A DNA stretch of 64,000 nucleotides, taken from Ophiosphaerella korrae (lineage: Eukaryota; Ascomycota; Dothideomycetes; Pleosporales; Phaeosphaeriaceae). The position numbers and the translations under genes were made by a program. Numbering within the stretch: the first letter of the stretch is position 1; the number at the start of each line of letters is the position of its first letter. The stretch is taken from the NCBI GenBank assembly GCA_028456385.1, contig JALNQF010000107.1, forward strand, positions 62,001 to 126,000, written 5' to 3'. The notes under the pieces are model-generated. The model searched no databases. It was not told the DNA's origin and worked only from the letters and a program-made list of their open reading frames with translations. Shown here piece by piece: positions 1 to 11,615 of the stretch.

Positions 1-1
1 T

Positions 2-139
2 AAGTGGCTTTCCAAGGCGGAGCTGGATGCGCTGCAGAAGTGGAAGGAGGTGCAGGAGAAGTTGCTGCTGCAGTTGTTTAGGGAGGATGACCTTGTGGCT
101 ACGTTGAGGGATTTTCATGGCCCGATGATTTCGGTGTAG
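2..139 (+). CDS. C-terminal 45 residues of an unidentified protein (cut by window edge)
   Basis: An open frame enters from the left edge and ends at a TAG at 137-139. The 45 residues are rich in Lys, Leu and Glu (KWLSKAELDALQKW at the start, HGPMISV at the end), suggesting an amphipathic helix. The codons are G/C-rich at third positions, unlike the AT-rich sequence that follows. I do not recognise the family from this tail. It is probably the last exon of a normal gene whose body lies to the left. Confidence 0.5.
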   Translation, partial: KWLSKAELDALQKWKEVQEKLLLQLFREDDLVATLRDFHGPMISV

Positions 140-859
140 GTGAGATGGGTGTGGGTTAAAAGGATATTAGTAAGATACCCTGGCATTTGGGATGGAGTTG
201 GGTTGGGTATTTGTAGAATTATCAATTTTATGGATTATTTTTAAGTGTGATTTTGGCGTGGGGTGACGTGGTTCCTCTTGGGTTGCGTGTGGAAAGGTCA
301 ATGTTTGGTGCTGGTAGTGGAATTGACTCTAGTAATCATAGTATGATTTTTTTTTTTGTTCGGTATCAGCGTGAAGGGCTTATTATCCCTCATCGTCCGT
401 AAAATTTATCCTGGTGCGTTTTCATTGTCCTATTTTCTACTTTGATGTGAATTCGACAATCTATTTTGTTAGAGCTAGTTGGTGCGGATGCGTATTCGAT
501 TATCAAGCACTCTAGTGAGCTATCCCGCCAATTGCATACCAGATAGTTGGCGCATGCTCCAGGGGACCATTTGATAAATTTTTCAGACGGCAATAGCTGA
601 ACATAGTACACATACAGGTTTCGTCACACAGGTAGTTAAACCTCATCGACTACCGACTTGCTGCTAACAACTCAAGCCGAGAAGCAAATCCCGTCTCGGC
701 GATGAGGGGTGTCAAATTATGGCAACACCTGTAACCTGGATTTATGCACCTGTTCTGGTCACATGCTTTACAGACGCGTAGCTCGCTGTGATCCTTTTGA
801 GCCTAGGAACCGCGTCTATGACCGATTCAATCCAAGGGCCGTTCCCTTGTGCCAAGATG
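140..859. other. Intergenic, no gene seen
   Basis: This spacer lies between the partial gene and the 3' end of the protease pseudogene. It becomes AT-rich with a T run at about 347-357. Short open frames exist on both strands, but none shows a family motif or a splice-consistent extension. It should include the 3' untranslated regions of both converging genes. Confidence 0.5.
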
Positions 860-2752
860 CTACCGCACGGCTCCCAAGAATGCATCGATGTCGTTTCCCT
901 TGTGTCCCAAGGTGCATCCCGAATTCAGTTTTGTCGGGCCAATTCCATTGCAGTGGACTCCGATGGCTTTGAGTTCTGCGGTGTTCTGGTCCACCGTCAA
1001 GATCGGACTTCCCGAGTTTCCTGTTTTTGTCAGATCCTGTTCATTGTGGCGTTCGAGAGGTAAACTGGCCTTTGTAGGTGTCGACGTTGTAGTTCAAAAG
1101 GAAGTCGTCTTCTGTCAGGTTGTAGGTTATGGAGCCTTGGCTCTTGTACATGACCAACCCTTTGTCGCTGTTCCGGTCAGGTATGTCTCCAGGATAGCCA
1201 ACTACCCTGATGAAAGAGTTCATGGCAATCAAAGGAGTTCTGATCCAGGGTATTGGCGTTGCGGTTGTTACTGTTCCTTTGAGCTTGATTATGGCGATGT
1301 CGTTTTGAAACTCGCTAGCAGCATAATATCCCCAGTGAATGGCGATAGCCTGTCCTCGCCGTTTTTCGACATGACGCCCAGTCTTTTCGCCATTTGAAAC
1401 GCCAAGATATACCGTGACTTTGCACGCGTAGGGCCTGTCTGATGGATCGTAGGGGTTGTGGGCAGTTGTCACGCGGTGTTTTGGTCGAGCAACCAACCTG
1501 TACCGGAGTATGTTGATTTTCTTGATTTTTCTTGGAAAATCATTTCCAGTAGACAGATTCCTGGTTTCAATTACTATTATAATCCAGATCGTTTTCTAGT
1601 CCTTACCTCTATACTTCCCACTTTTCTCCAATTCGTAATTCGGAACTCGAATCCTTTGGTTTACTCCTAGTACGCTTTCACGGAATGATGGGGTGTTATT
1701 AGATTCGAAAGTAGGATTCAAGGATGAGTGTTCGGGTAAAAGTTCGGCTGCGGCCGTTGGATCTGTTGACAATTTCCAATATGCAACCATCGCATTCTTA
1801 CTAAAATCCGGAAGAATAACGCTTTCCGGGATATTCTTCATGATGTATGTGATACTATCAACAGCTTCTTCCACTTCCGCTATGAGGGTGTTGGCTTCAC
1901 TGCTTTGTTCCCATTGCCTTATCAAAGTATGAGAAGCAGGTGGACGTGTCGTGAGAAGTACTAATGTCGAATTCAAGTCTACAAGAGTTTCATTTAACTT
2001 GGGCCTAAGTTCTCGGGTTTCGCATGGGATGCCATAACCCGGCCATATCACGTTACAACACCTGGGTATTCATACCAATATGGCCTTGTTCGGGATTCTT
2101 GGAACCTAGCATTGAGTCTCAAGCTATTTGCCCTATTTTTCAATTTCCAAAAAATGCGATGCGACAAAGAATTATCGGCATTTTCCGTAGCCTGTAGAAG
2201 ATGTTGCAAACTTTTTCTCAGTCGGATCATGTTTTCCTTGATCTCAGAGTAGGTATCTTCTCCAATTAGCCGCCCGAGGCGCAGTTCGGCCAATTCAATG
2301 CTCGAGGCATCAAGTGACGTAGCATCAAGTCCAGAAATTGAAAGCATTGATTGTAGAGTCTGCCCGTGTCTTTGATATCTACCGAATGATGATTTCAAAC
2401 GTGCACTTTGCTCGGAGCTTCTCCAGTAGGTTTTGATCTGGCCGTCTTCGCATCGATATGCGAATAGAAAAATCCAGGGTTGACAGGTAATCAGTATCAC
2501 TAGCTCATACAGCTCAATTTGAGACACATGAAGATTCAAGTGGCTAGATCGATGAGAAAGGTCAAAAGACATGGCCAGAGGCCCCAAAAATGCCCATAAA
2601 GCCATTAGTGATACTCGAAAATTGAGTTTGTGTCGATTTTCCAAAGTTAACAAGCGAATTACAAGAAAAGAAATAGTGCAAAATGAACCAACTAGCCATT
2701 CAGGGCGAGGAAAAGTTGTTTGGGGAGATGAATTCTCCATATACATTTTCAT
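860..2752 (-). pseudogene. Membrane-anchored V8/trypsin-like serine protease, broken by one frameshift
   Basis: Read from the ATG at 2752. Exons are 2752-2106, 2061-1607, 1560-1070 and 1020-860, with introns 2062-2105 (44 bp, least certain), 1561-1606 (46 bp) and 1021-1069 (49 bp, GC-AG). The N-terminal 100 residues hold about three hydrophobic segments (SFCTISFLVIRLL, SLMALWAFLGPLAM, ELVILITCQPWIFLFAY), followed by a helical linker. The C-terminal half is a chymotrypsin-fold domain: GTGWLL and VTTAHN (catalytic His), NDIAIIK (catalytic Asp) and DTYKGNSGSPIL (oxyanion hole and catalytic Ser), ending GNDIDAFLGAVR. The GTGWLL and TTAHN segments are in different frames; one base is missing near 1472-1473. 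This is either a true lesion or a sequence error. All three triad residues survive, so loss of function may be recent. The substrate is unknown. The coupling of membrane segments to a V8-like domain is seen here; a role in recognition or immunity is only suggested by the HET/NLR neighbours. Confidence 0.6.
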
Positions 2753-4122
2753 GATTTGTATTTGCGCGCTGCTTGTTGATGAGAAAGTCAGGTTACTCAA
2801 GAAATATGTAATTTCAGCCTTGAGGAGCCGGTAGAGGAAATAATTATACTCCCTGCTTCTAGCTGTGGGAGCCTAAATTGGTATGACGAATCACATCTCT
2901 CCTTTACTGACATCCAGTCATCAAGCTAGCACGCATATGTTGAGGTGTAGTCTGTCTGTTATTGGTTGAAATTCTTTCAGCTGAAGCTTATATTGCAGAT
3001 GAATCTGACTTATAAGATGCGTCACATTAAGCCCTAGCGCCAAAGCAGCCAATCGAAGTAGCTCTTGCTTCACTTCATGCTGGCTGCACCTGCATGCGCC
3101 AAATGTGTTAGGAATCAAACACCTCAATCAATGGGCACTGATTGGAGTTATAGAGGGCATGGTGTTCTTGTCTGAGGTACGTTTGGCTCATAACCTTGCA
3201 TTAAGCAGCGAATCGTGAAGCATGTTGATAGATGTCTGGTTTTATGATAAGATTCCGTGGCGGTGATATGATTGGATGATGAAACCTGTGCTTCATTCAT
3301 GGTAAATGAGGCTAGCACGTATCGCCTTAACTTCACTGCCTTTTTAGGTAGAAAAGGGCTTTATATACATATTAAAAGGATAGTGCGAAACGTGAGAAAC
3401 CTAAGATATACACAGGCGCAACTGTTATTTTGAAGCTATCGTAGTTGTGTTGGTCACCAGCTCGTCATCTGAATAGTGAAGGGTTAACGTCCATCCACGC
3501 GTAACGGAACAACCGCCTTGACGGGAAAATTGGTCGGTACCCTGACTTCGCAGTAACAGCGAGCTTGCGCAAGCAGTGATTTTCGCAATACCGCTCCGTA
3601 GCGATATGCCTAGACGGCTTTTACGCCTCCGTAACTGTGCTAATGCGAAAAATACATTTGTATAGGCGCTTGCCCGCCTTATTCGCGAAAAGCTAGGTTT
3701 TATAGAGAAAACAAACCTCATCCCTACAGGGTTGCCACTATACTTATACTACTATTGCAACTTGTAGAGCACTTTCGTATAGGCCTAAAAGCGTAGTAAT
3801 AAGGGCAAGGAATTATAATCAGCTGTAAGGCTGCGAGAGGCAACTGGATTTATGTATGATCGCTACCCCGGTTGGTACCTACGATCGGGGTACTTACAAT
3901 TTCCGAATTTGGACCTTGGGAGGACATATGGCGGGGCCCTGAAAGGGTCGGATAGAGTGGCTCTCGTGCCGAAAGATCTGAAGGGTGAGTCGATGATGGG
4001 ATTATGCGAGTGCAGGAGACTAACATCGAACATGTACGTAAACGTTTCCCAGCCCCAGCATCATTCTAGACTATTGTAACGATCTGCTTCTTGACCTCCA
4101 GGTCATTTAGTATCCATAATTC
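2753..4122. other. Intergenic, AT-rich, includes a degraded dispersed repeat
   Basis: No convincing gene is present. Around 3560-3710 there is a C/G-punctuated stretch (gcctagac, then ggcgctt, then attcgcgaa) whose order of blocks recurs in inverted orientation near 8660-8745. It looks like remains of an old mobile element. The few short frames show no family motif. Confidence 0.4.
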
Positions 4123-5936
4123 TCAGTTCCTACCATGGTACGCTATCCATACATAACTCACTCGCATGAATTGGCCTTCATCCTTCAGCCTCTTCAACGC
4201 TATACCGTAGATCACATTGGTGTTGACTATTTCCCTTTTGACGATAAGAAAGGGAATTCCGTCTATAGATATAACTTCAAATACAAGCTCTTTCACATCA
4301 AGAACTAATTCACCCCAATATTTAGTTTCTTCCCTATTGCCCTCGAGCGTGAGAGCTTTACCTATCCGCTTCATATTCTTCGACAAGATCCCTACCGGGC
4401 CTTAGATTTTCATGAACCTGGATTTGAGCGGACCAAAGGGATTATCGGTTGCCGGAACGGTAAAAAGCTCAAGGGCTTCACAATTAAGCGGGAATTCATT
4501 GTCCCAATCAAATTGGTTGAAGTAAATTGATGCCCAGGACCAAGACGGTGCATAATAATCTTCGCACCGTTCTGACTCGTCGCTGTTAACTTGCCAAAGC
4601 ATTACTTCGGGAAGCTCCGACTTCCAAAGCCTAGTGATGTAGTCCTCAGCGGCGTTAGACTTAGTGAATGTCGCTAGCCCTGAAAGAGCTGGTAGTCTGT
4701 CCGTCTGTATTGTAAGTTGTCTCCGTGTAAATTCGTGCACCACCTCTATCTCTTCCCCCTTTCTTGTAAAAGGCTGGTTTCGAAAAGCTTCGCGAACTTT
4801 GTTCTCCCCATTCCGTCGATAATTGTGACGTGACTTGGCACTGACACAATTGAAGCTCTTTGCACCCCCATAGTAATTCGCCTGTAATGAAATGCACAAT
4901 GCGACTTGATAAAAGCCACTCTTGAAGTGCCCAACCACGTTGTCGCAAAGGGTCTTTTTTCTTATGTTCAGTTACATGCACATAATCCCCGGTTATTTTC
5001 AGAGAGATTTCCCGAGCGTGGATAACACCTGAACCGGTCAGGCTTTGAAATGGTATCGAGGTCTCCTCAAAGACAGGGACCTCAATCGTTTGAAAAATTC
5101 CTTTAGACCCGTCCGCGGCACTATCTGCTGATATAATAAGAGCTGCATTTTGATACACCTCAGCCATGCGTGCAGATTCTCTCGCCTAATCTTCGGTATC
5201 ACCCTGTATGATGCAAAAAGATTCCATCCAGATGTATTTAATACCTAGCGTTCTGGTGAGAAACACTGTGTCGGCAAATGTCTTACGCAGTGTGGACATA
5301 GGGATAGAGTTCATGCGGTCCTCCAAGTTGGCTGTTATAGTAGTTAGGTGAATGTTCTGTGTATCACCCCAGAAATGACTTAGTGCGGTGTATGGCGCCT
5401 TCTCCCTGCTGGTTTCGTATAGATAAGGTTCGCGACTTCCGTTGCCGACATACACGACCCAAGTTGGCAATGTACTTTCCCACGCTCTACACACTCGGTC
5501 CTCCATAAAACACCTATTGAACCACTCCGATACAAGTTCCATACTTCTAGGGTGCATTAATAATTGTAACGATCTTCTAGGCCGAATAGCTTGCCAAGGG
5601 CTAGGGTCATCTAGAGGAAAAAAATAAGCTAAGTTTGCGGCCCTCTAAAAGAGCGCGTCGAGTGCTTAGACATATTTAAGACATTAATAAATAGAATAAC
5701 TTCTACATACCTTGTTGGATATATAATTCCAGGTTCCAACTACCCTTTACACACTTCACTCCCCAGTGGTAATGAAATCTAAGGGAAGCTTCTTTTTGAA
5801 CAGACATTGTTAGCTGCGCTCTTTCGTCTAGAAGTTTCACAATTGCTGAGATGCTTCTAACAATGATCATACATGCAGAGCATTCCGACGCAGCATGCTG
5901 AACGTCCGTAACATACGTTGAGTAGTTTTTCGTTCC
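4123..5936 (-). pseudogene. HET (heterokaryon incompatibility) domain protein, pseudogene
   Basis: HET proteins act in non-self recognition and can trigger cell death. Exon 1 (open from 5936, first in-frame ATG at 5870) has the usual HET leader (SECSACMIIV, then LELYIQQ). A 100 bp intron (5611-5710, GTATGT...CTCTAG) joins it in phase to DDPSPWQAIRPRRSLQ. HET motifs follow: YTALSHFWG (normally SHCWG), LPxWVV, YIWMESFCIIQGDTED and MAEVYQNAALIISA. The later part has WALQEWLLSSRIVHF, RLPALSGLA and the terminal YYAPSWSWASI. Three lesions are seen: TGG to TAG at 5186-5188 (the frame continues ARESARMAEVY), a frameshift near the GGGGG run at 4755-4759, and an in-frame TAA at 4402-4404 before the last 90 residues. 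No in-frame ATG precedes the leader. The locus is clearly dead. Confidence 0.75.
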
Positions 5937-6997
5937 CTAATGCGTAGATCGAGGTTTTCACAAGTAGTATAGACCGTTGGCACGTCGCCCAAATGCATAT
6001 CACGAAGTTTGGTCTCATCTGAAGTTGCCGTATTTGAGAGGCCTTCGAGGTGGTAAACAATCCGCCAGGTGGTATATTGGCCAGCTAGGCCTGATATATG
6101 CCATTCATTTTTTCGAAGATCATCCTCCATCTCTTTCCAATTGTCGACTGAGGGGAGATTTTGGAGAAACAGGTTCTCTTGCTGTACGTAATATGCACAG
6201 GTGCACTTCATCTGCCACGAAAGTGCCCTCGTATACAATTCGATGACAAATTCCTCAAGATAGTCTCGACTACCCTTAGTGAAGCTTCTGGTTCTGTTCT
6301 CGTCTATAAGCAAGGCTGAAATCTGCCAGTATATATTCATCCTTGAGATGAGAAATGCGACTACGTCGCAATTAAAATCTTCCGGCGTTACTGACTTGAG
6401 CAGGAACTTGAGTCTCATCAGTATACTTGAGGCGTTTCGGAATCGCATTAATATGTACCTTCAAGGCAAGACATACACCCACCCATGCAAAGGCAACCTC
6501 CCCAGCTCTTAATTTTATTGAACTGACCATCTTCTTCACGAATTCGAGGTTCCCCTTTGAGTTACTTAAGCGTTGTTTGGTTGATGCGCCACTCTTAGAT
6601 CTCTTAAAAGTTGTCTCAATGATGTGCTTTAGGAACTGCTGTCTTTCCTCCGGTTCCATCTTCATATCATTCTCCTGAGACCCAATGACCGCAGTTGTTT
6701 TGGTGTGTTCACAAAGGCGTAGTGACCAGATTCGCTCATACACGTCAACCAAGCGAGTCTCTTCTCTCTTTAGGCAATCATAAGCGTCAGTCCAGAGTTG
6801 ACGCTGCAGTCGTGTGTGCACTGAGATTTTGGCGGCAGAGAAGTTTGAACCGAAAAGCGCATTGAGGGCAAGGACTAAACTTGTTTGCCTGTAGCTAAAA
6901 TCCGTGATGTTTTGGTCAAACCTCTATCATCTTGAGAAGCGTCCTCAGACAACAGACCCCTCTCCTTGTTGGTCTCTGTATTTACAGTGAAGTTCAT
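5867..6997 (-). pseudogene. NLR-type (NWD) N-terminal domain remnant
   Basis: The reading shows the helical N-terminal domain found before NACHT in many fungal NLR proteins: LWTDAYDCLKREETRLVDVYERI, then EVAFAWVGVCLAL, ISRMNIYWQISALLIDENR and VIELYTRALSWQMKCTCAYYV. A likely start is the ATG at 6997. The frame changes between the first piece (6997 to about 6875) and the second (to about 6400), and again near 6400-6450, so it is broken at least twice. No P-loop or NACHT segment follows; the reading stops at 5867, where the HET leader begins in another frame. It may be an NLR that lost its NACHT and repeat parts, or a stand-alone domain that later decayed. Confidence 0.6.
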
Positions 6998-9193
6998 GCC
7001 TTCAGGCAGTTCTGCCGCGCTGTGTATCGCTCGATCGGAGAAAGTTTTAGAACTGACCGATTTTTAGAGGTAACGCCGGTCAGCTAGATCGGATGCGGAG
7101 CGGCTGCTAAGCTGGCAAAGTTCTTTCTGGTCAGAAGATAGGGGACCTACGCGCGGGGTCTGCACACCACAACCCGCTGTGAAGCCAACCAAAAACGTTC
7201 ACATATGCTCTAGCCCTGTAGGTCAGCTGACTGCAGGCAACCAGGCCTCCACTACCCCACAAAGAATCACATTCAGCGCCTTGACCAATGACCAGACGCT
7301 GAGATGATTCTGAAATGTATGATGGTACATAGTGCCCCTTTTAGCCGGTAAAATAGCGCTACGCATTATGCCGAAATGAAGATACAGCCTTGAGAAACTT
7401 CTGAGTAAAGGCTTGTGAATCATCTGAGGCTTTTCTAAATTAGACTGGTTTGGCGAAGCAAACTACTCAAATCTGAATGCCTAACGTCCGACGCTGGGTT
7501 TCACAAACCTTGACCGAGCTAGGCTTCACGAGAGTACCTGGATTCTTGAGTAGAAATCATCATTCCACGATAGACAACCTCACAAACATGGACCTATTTC
7601 GTGTTGACGCCGGATTAGTCGCTACGCTTAATGACATAAGCAACGATAAGCTGTGTTCCTTTGCAGTGCTGCAGGAAGATTCAGTAAACGACGTGTAATT
7701 TTTTTTTTTTTTTTTTCGTATACCTCTTTCTCTTCGCACGAATGCGCTCGGCGGAATAGCTCGAAAGAGTTACACAGCAGACAGAAGTATAGATAGTCTT
7801 AACTATCCTAATCACGCTCGGCGCTTTCATTTTCGCATAATGCGGCTAGAATATAAAAGTTTACTTACTATTTTTTCTCTATAAGTATAAACAGATATCT
7901 CAGGCATAACCTAGTATATTAGTGCGCTACGGATCCCACTCCAGCCGGCTTCGTTGTATCTATTTTAGCGGCTAGGCGTACCTATTGCAGATTCGGATTT
8001 GATTAAAAGCGGGCTAAGGCCAGGAACAGGTTATTGACTAGGTTCTGTAGTTCCCTTTTCTTTCCCGCTCTCTCCATGGAGCTAGAAAGTCAGAAGAATT
8101 ACAAGTAGTTTAAAAAAAACAATCCTATAGAAATGAACTAAAGGTCGCTCACATAACACTAGGATCAATCAGCAAGCTAGTACTTCTAATATAGGGCGGT
8201 TGACCTGCGCCAGAGTGACGAATCGCTACTGGCATAAGCAAGTTAGTGTTTTCACTTCTTTTCACCAGTTAAATGCACGAAAACAAGTGGCGATTTAGGA
8301 AAATAGATAAGTGCAGAACTCCCTAAACTTTACTACCGCTAGCAGGGAGGACGGCTGAAACGCTCCAGCCACAAGGTGGTGAGGTGGTGAAATTACAAGA
8401 AGCTAGTTGATAGGGATGTAGAATTTGATCGCAAGGCTGCAGGGCTCAATTCGGCCCGCTTACTGAGAATTGGCACAGCCATAGGCCTAACAGCCACAAC
8501 CCTGCCCTGTCAGATTATGGTACGGCTAATTATTATTTCTTGATAGTATTATTGCATTCTCTAGCTTCGATAGAGACTCCTAAGTGGTTGCGACAGTGAT
8601 GTAAGCGTAATGGTGGCCTTCTGGCGTACAACGGTAGTTTTTATGTAAAATAACACTCTTCGCGAATTATATGGTAAAGCGCCTGCACAAGCGTAATTTT
8701 TGTGTAAGTAGGCTTATAGCGCTGTGGAAATAGTCTAGGCATGTAACCTGAGGATATAGTAAAATTTAAGACGCGTGGAGAAGTTCTGTGACTTTAAAAT
8801 GGAAGTACCTATAGTTTGTTCCGTTATGGCAGCTGTTCTGTTACGTATGGACGGACGTTACTTTCCAAAAAGCAGAAAGCCCATCTCCAGGAAGGCATAT
8901 GATTACAAGGCGCGCACTATTCTTGGACGAAAGACCAGGTCACGCTATTGAATCTGATTTCCGTACCGATGTTAATTCTACAACGGATTATCTATCAAGC
9001 TCATAGAACATTGTGCTGAACTGTGAGTAGTTAGAATGGATTGTTACGCTGCCATTGTTCGCATTAAACAATGGCATCATACTTCGTACCACTACATACA
9101 ACTAAAATCATATCTAACCGAAGCTTCTCAAGAAATCATTATTTCTACTTCAAACAGTAATGAGGGAGCCAACGTAAAAGCTTATCTTCTTGT
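6998..9193. other. Gene-poor stretch with repeat debris
   Basis: I find no recognisable gene. A 73-codon frame at 7477-7698 has no family motif and runs straight into a T tract of about 20 bases (7699-7718). From about 7740 to 8760 the sequence has short CG-containing words in AT-rich context, typical of old degraded elements. The part near 8660-8745 resembles 3634-3695 read on the other strand. Confidence 0.4.
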
Positions 9194-10040
9194 ATGAAGT
9201 TCTGCCGACAGGGAAAAAACCAGGAAATCACGATGCTACCCGTGAATAGCAACTCCCGACCGAGATCGACCAAAGCATCCCCTAGGCAGAAATCATCACC
9301 ACAAGACACAAATGACATCCAGAAACACCGTTCTCCACGACTGGCAGAATCAAAGGCTATAAAAGAAGCAGACATTGCTAAGAAACATTCAAGTCATATT
9401 ATTACCGCTATCCAAGAACATATAGCACAGACTCCTTTAGCCGGGACCACCGTCACTACCAAGCTAACAACCAACTCGATCAGGCGCATATCCGTCGACA
9501 CCCGTCTCTCCGATGGCAATTCAGAATATGAACTGGATGACTCTGTCATATATTCTTCACGCTGAGGTATCCTCGTTCGGCAGCGAAATCACACTTCCTT
9601 CCAGCCACTCACAAAGCATATCTTCCGTCACAAGTGACACTACACACACACCTTCCCGTCCCCCAAGTCCCCACACATCTCGTAAACCTTCAACAACATC
9701 CACTGACTCGTCGCACTCCGGGCTCTTTGTTTCTGGCCATGGTGAGAAGTCGGTTGCCCTTGAGAACACGCCATCCCCAGATCGGCCCTTGCACATTGAA
9801 ATGTTTGGAGATGTGGGCGGTGACAATATTGACGACAAGAATACTGCGGGTAGTGGTGTTATATTATCTGAGGTCGCGGAGGACATTGAGGACACGGTAG
9901 TGAGATTCTCGCGGCTGTGTAACCAGAATCAAGAGCCACCAAGGTTTGAGTTGACGAGGAGGGCCATGGAGGACAAAGATGTTGTAGAGCAAAGGGCTAG
10001 GGAGGTGGGAGCATGTTGGGGGTGGGCGTGCAATTTTTAG
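9194..10040 (+). pseudogene. Unrecognised Ser/Pro/Thr-rich gene, frame-shifted
   Basis: Two overlapping frames look like parts of one protein. The first (9194-9565) is basic and polar with SPRQKSSPQDTND; the second (from about 9560 to 10040) continues SSFGSEITLPSSHSQS, is rich in Ser/Pro/Thr, then turns acidic (SEVAEDIEDTVVRF) and ends ACWGWACNF. No splice pair of usual length joins them, so a 1-2 base shift near 9560 is the simplest reading. It resembles a disordered cytoplasmic tail or a regulator tail. I cannot assign a function. Confidence 0.35.
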
Positions 10041-10634
10041 TGTTAGGCCGTTAAGGAGGTAAATCAGTGACATTTGGTGGGTTGAGCCAAACCTATATTA
10101 GTGCTTTGTAGTGTTGAGATTGATTTCTAACGCAACGTCTCTCACTGCGACGCGAGACACTCACCGAGCCGAGATAAAGTATAGGTACTTTGATTCCAAA
10201 ATAAATTTATTATTCATACCATCTACTTTTCAACCCTATTTCGAAGCCTATCTACATTAATAACATTATAAATCATCTGAAGAACAAGTCATACGCTTTG
10301 AATCCAAACTTACCAATTTTTCCTGTTCTTTACGCTTGATCAGAGAGGCTGTCGTGATCAGTCATTAGGATGCTTCAGTTCACAACTTACTTTAACTTAT
10401 TACAACTTTGAGCCTTCTGAATCTATCCCTTAATTCTTGTTTTGTCTGGACAAAATATCATCATCGGAAACACCAAGTATCAGTAGGTGTGGCTGTGCGC
10501 TCTAACCATCTAGGGCTAAGTATCGTCTCTCATAAAGTTCAGGCCCAAATGGCAGCTGAACCGGCTGTCCTCATCCGCCAAAAACAGCTCTATTGCAGTT
10601 CGTTGCAGCACCAGTTTCACTTTTTACAAAAGTA
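10041..10634. other. Intergenic, no gene seen
   Basis: AT-rich spacer between the fragmentary gene and the left terminus of the pogo-type element. It ends with a TA dinucleotide at 10633-10634, which is the expected insertion target of pogo/Fot1 elements. Confidence 0.5.
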
Positions 10635-10697
10635 ACGTGGTTTACAAGCGAGTGGGCACCCCATAACTTTGCGCACCCATCTTATCTCTAATATACA

Positions 10698-11612
10698 ATG
10701 GCTCCACATAACACCTCTCAATTGCTCTCAAAAGAAGCAGGTATTCAGCTTGCTATCTCAGCTCTCGACTCAAATCAGATAAACACTGAGAACGCTGCTA
10801 GCCAGACCTTTGATGTACCGCGAATTACACTCAATCGCCGACGCGCTAGTGTCCCTACCCGACACGATTGCTAGCCCAACTTAAGGAAGCTCAGCTAGCT
10901 AGAAGAGGAGGTAATAGTCGATCATATCCTTGATCTGGATTCTCGTAGTTTTGCCCTAACTCTAGCTACTATACGTAAGATAGCTAATAAACTACTCGCT
11001 CAGCGTAGAGGCAGCCTTATTAGTATCTACTAGGCGCGTAACTTTGTTAAGCGTATAGATAGTCTTACAACGCGTTTTAATTACCTATATAATAGGCAGC
11101 GAGCCTTATATAAGGACCTAGCTACTATAGGTAGCTAGTTTAAGCTAGTACAGCGTACAAGAGCTACGTATAGGATAGCTAATAAGGACGTCTACAACTT
11201 TGATAAGGCTAGGTTTATAATAGGCAAGATCTAGGCATAACTTATTATTACTAGGTTAGAGAAGAGAGGCTAGCTAAGGGCTATTTAGCTAGGTAATCGT
11301 AAGTAAGTAACATTAATCTAAGTAATTAACGCTACTACCTAGATAGTCCTACTATTCCTTATCTTTACTAATAAGTACTACATTACTACCTAGTATAATG
11401 AAGACTATATCCTATAAGACTAGGCTATTGCAATTAGTAAAAATAGCTAGATAATAGATAAGCTAGCTATTAACTAGCTTAAGTACTTTAATAAGTATAC
11501 AAAGAACTAAGTAATTAGTGCGCGTCGGCTACTTATACTTAATAGTTATAAGGGCTACCACTCTCTTAAATCCTATAAGATCTATAAGGAGAACAATATC
11601 TATACGCTCTAT
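10698..11612 (+). pseudogene. Pogo/Fot1-family transposase remnant
   Basis: From the ATG at 10698 the frame reads MAPHNTSQLLSKEAGIQLAI and FDVPRITLNRRRA, the helix-turn-helix DNA-binding part of Fot1/pogo transposases. It then passes LEEEVIVDHILDLDSR (CENP-B/Tc5-type HTH), NFVKRIDSLTTRFN, VYNFDKARF (the first DDE Asp region; the family usually has NFDEAGF) and RRLLILNSYKGYHSL (the second Asp region; the family usually has LDGHxSH). Many stops interrupt it, most explained by CAA/CAG to TAA/TAG or TGG to TAG changes. Both catalytic motifs have lost acidic or His residues. The C-terminal third (PPHSSHxLQPLDV region) is absent. It is non-functional. Confidence 0.7.
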
Positions 11613-11615
11613 ATA

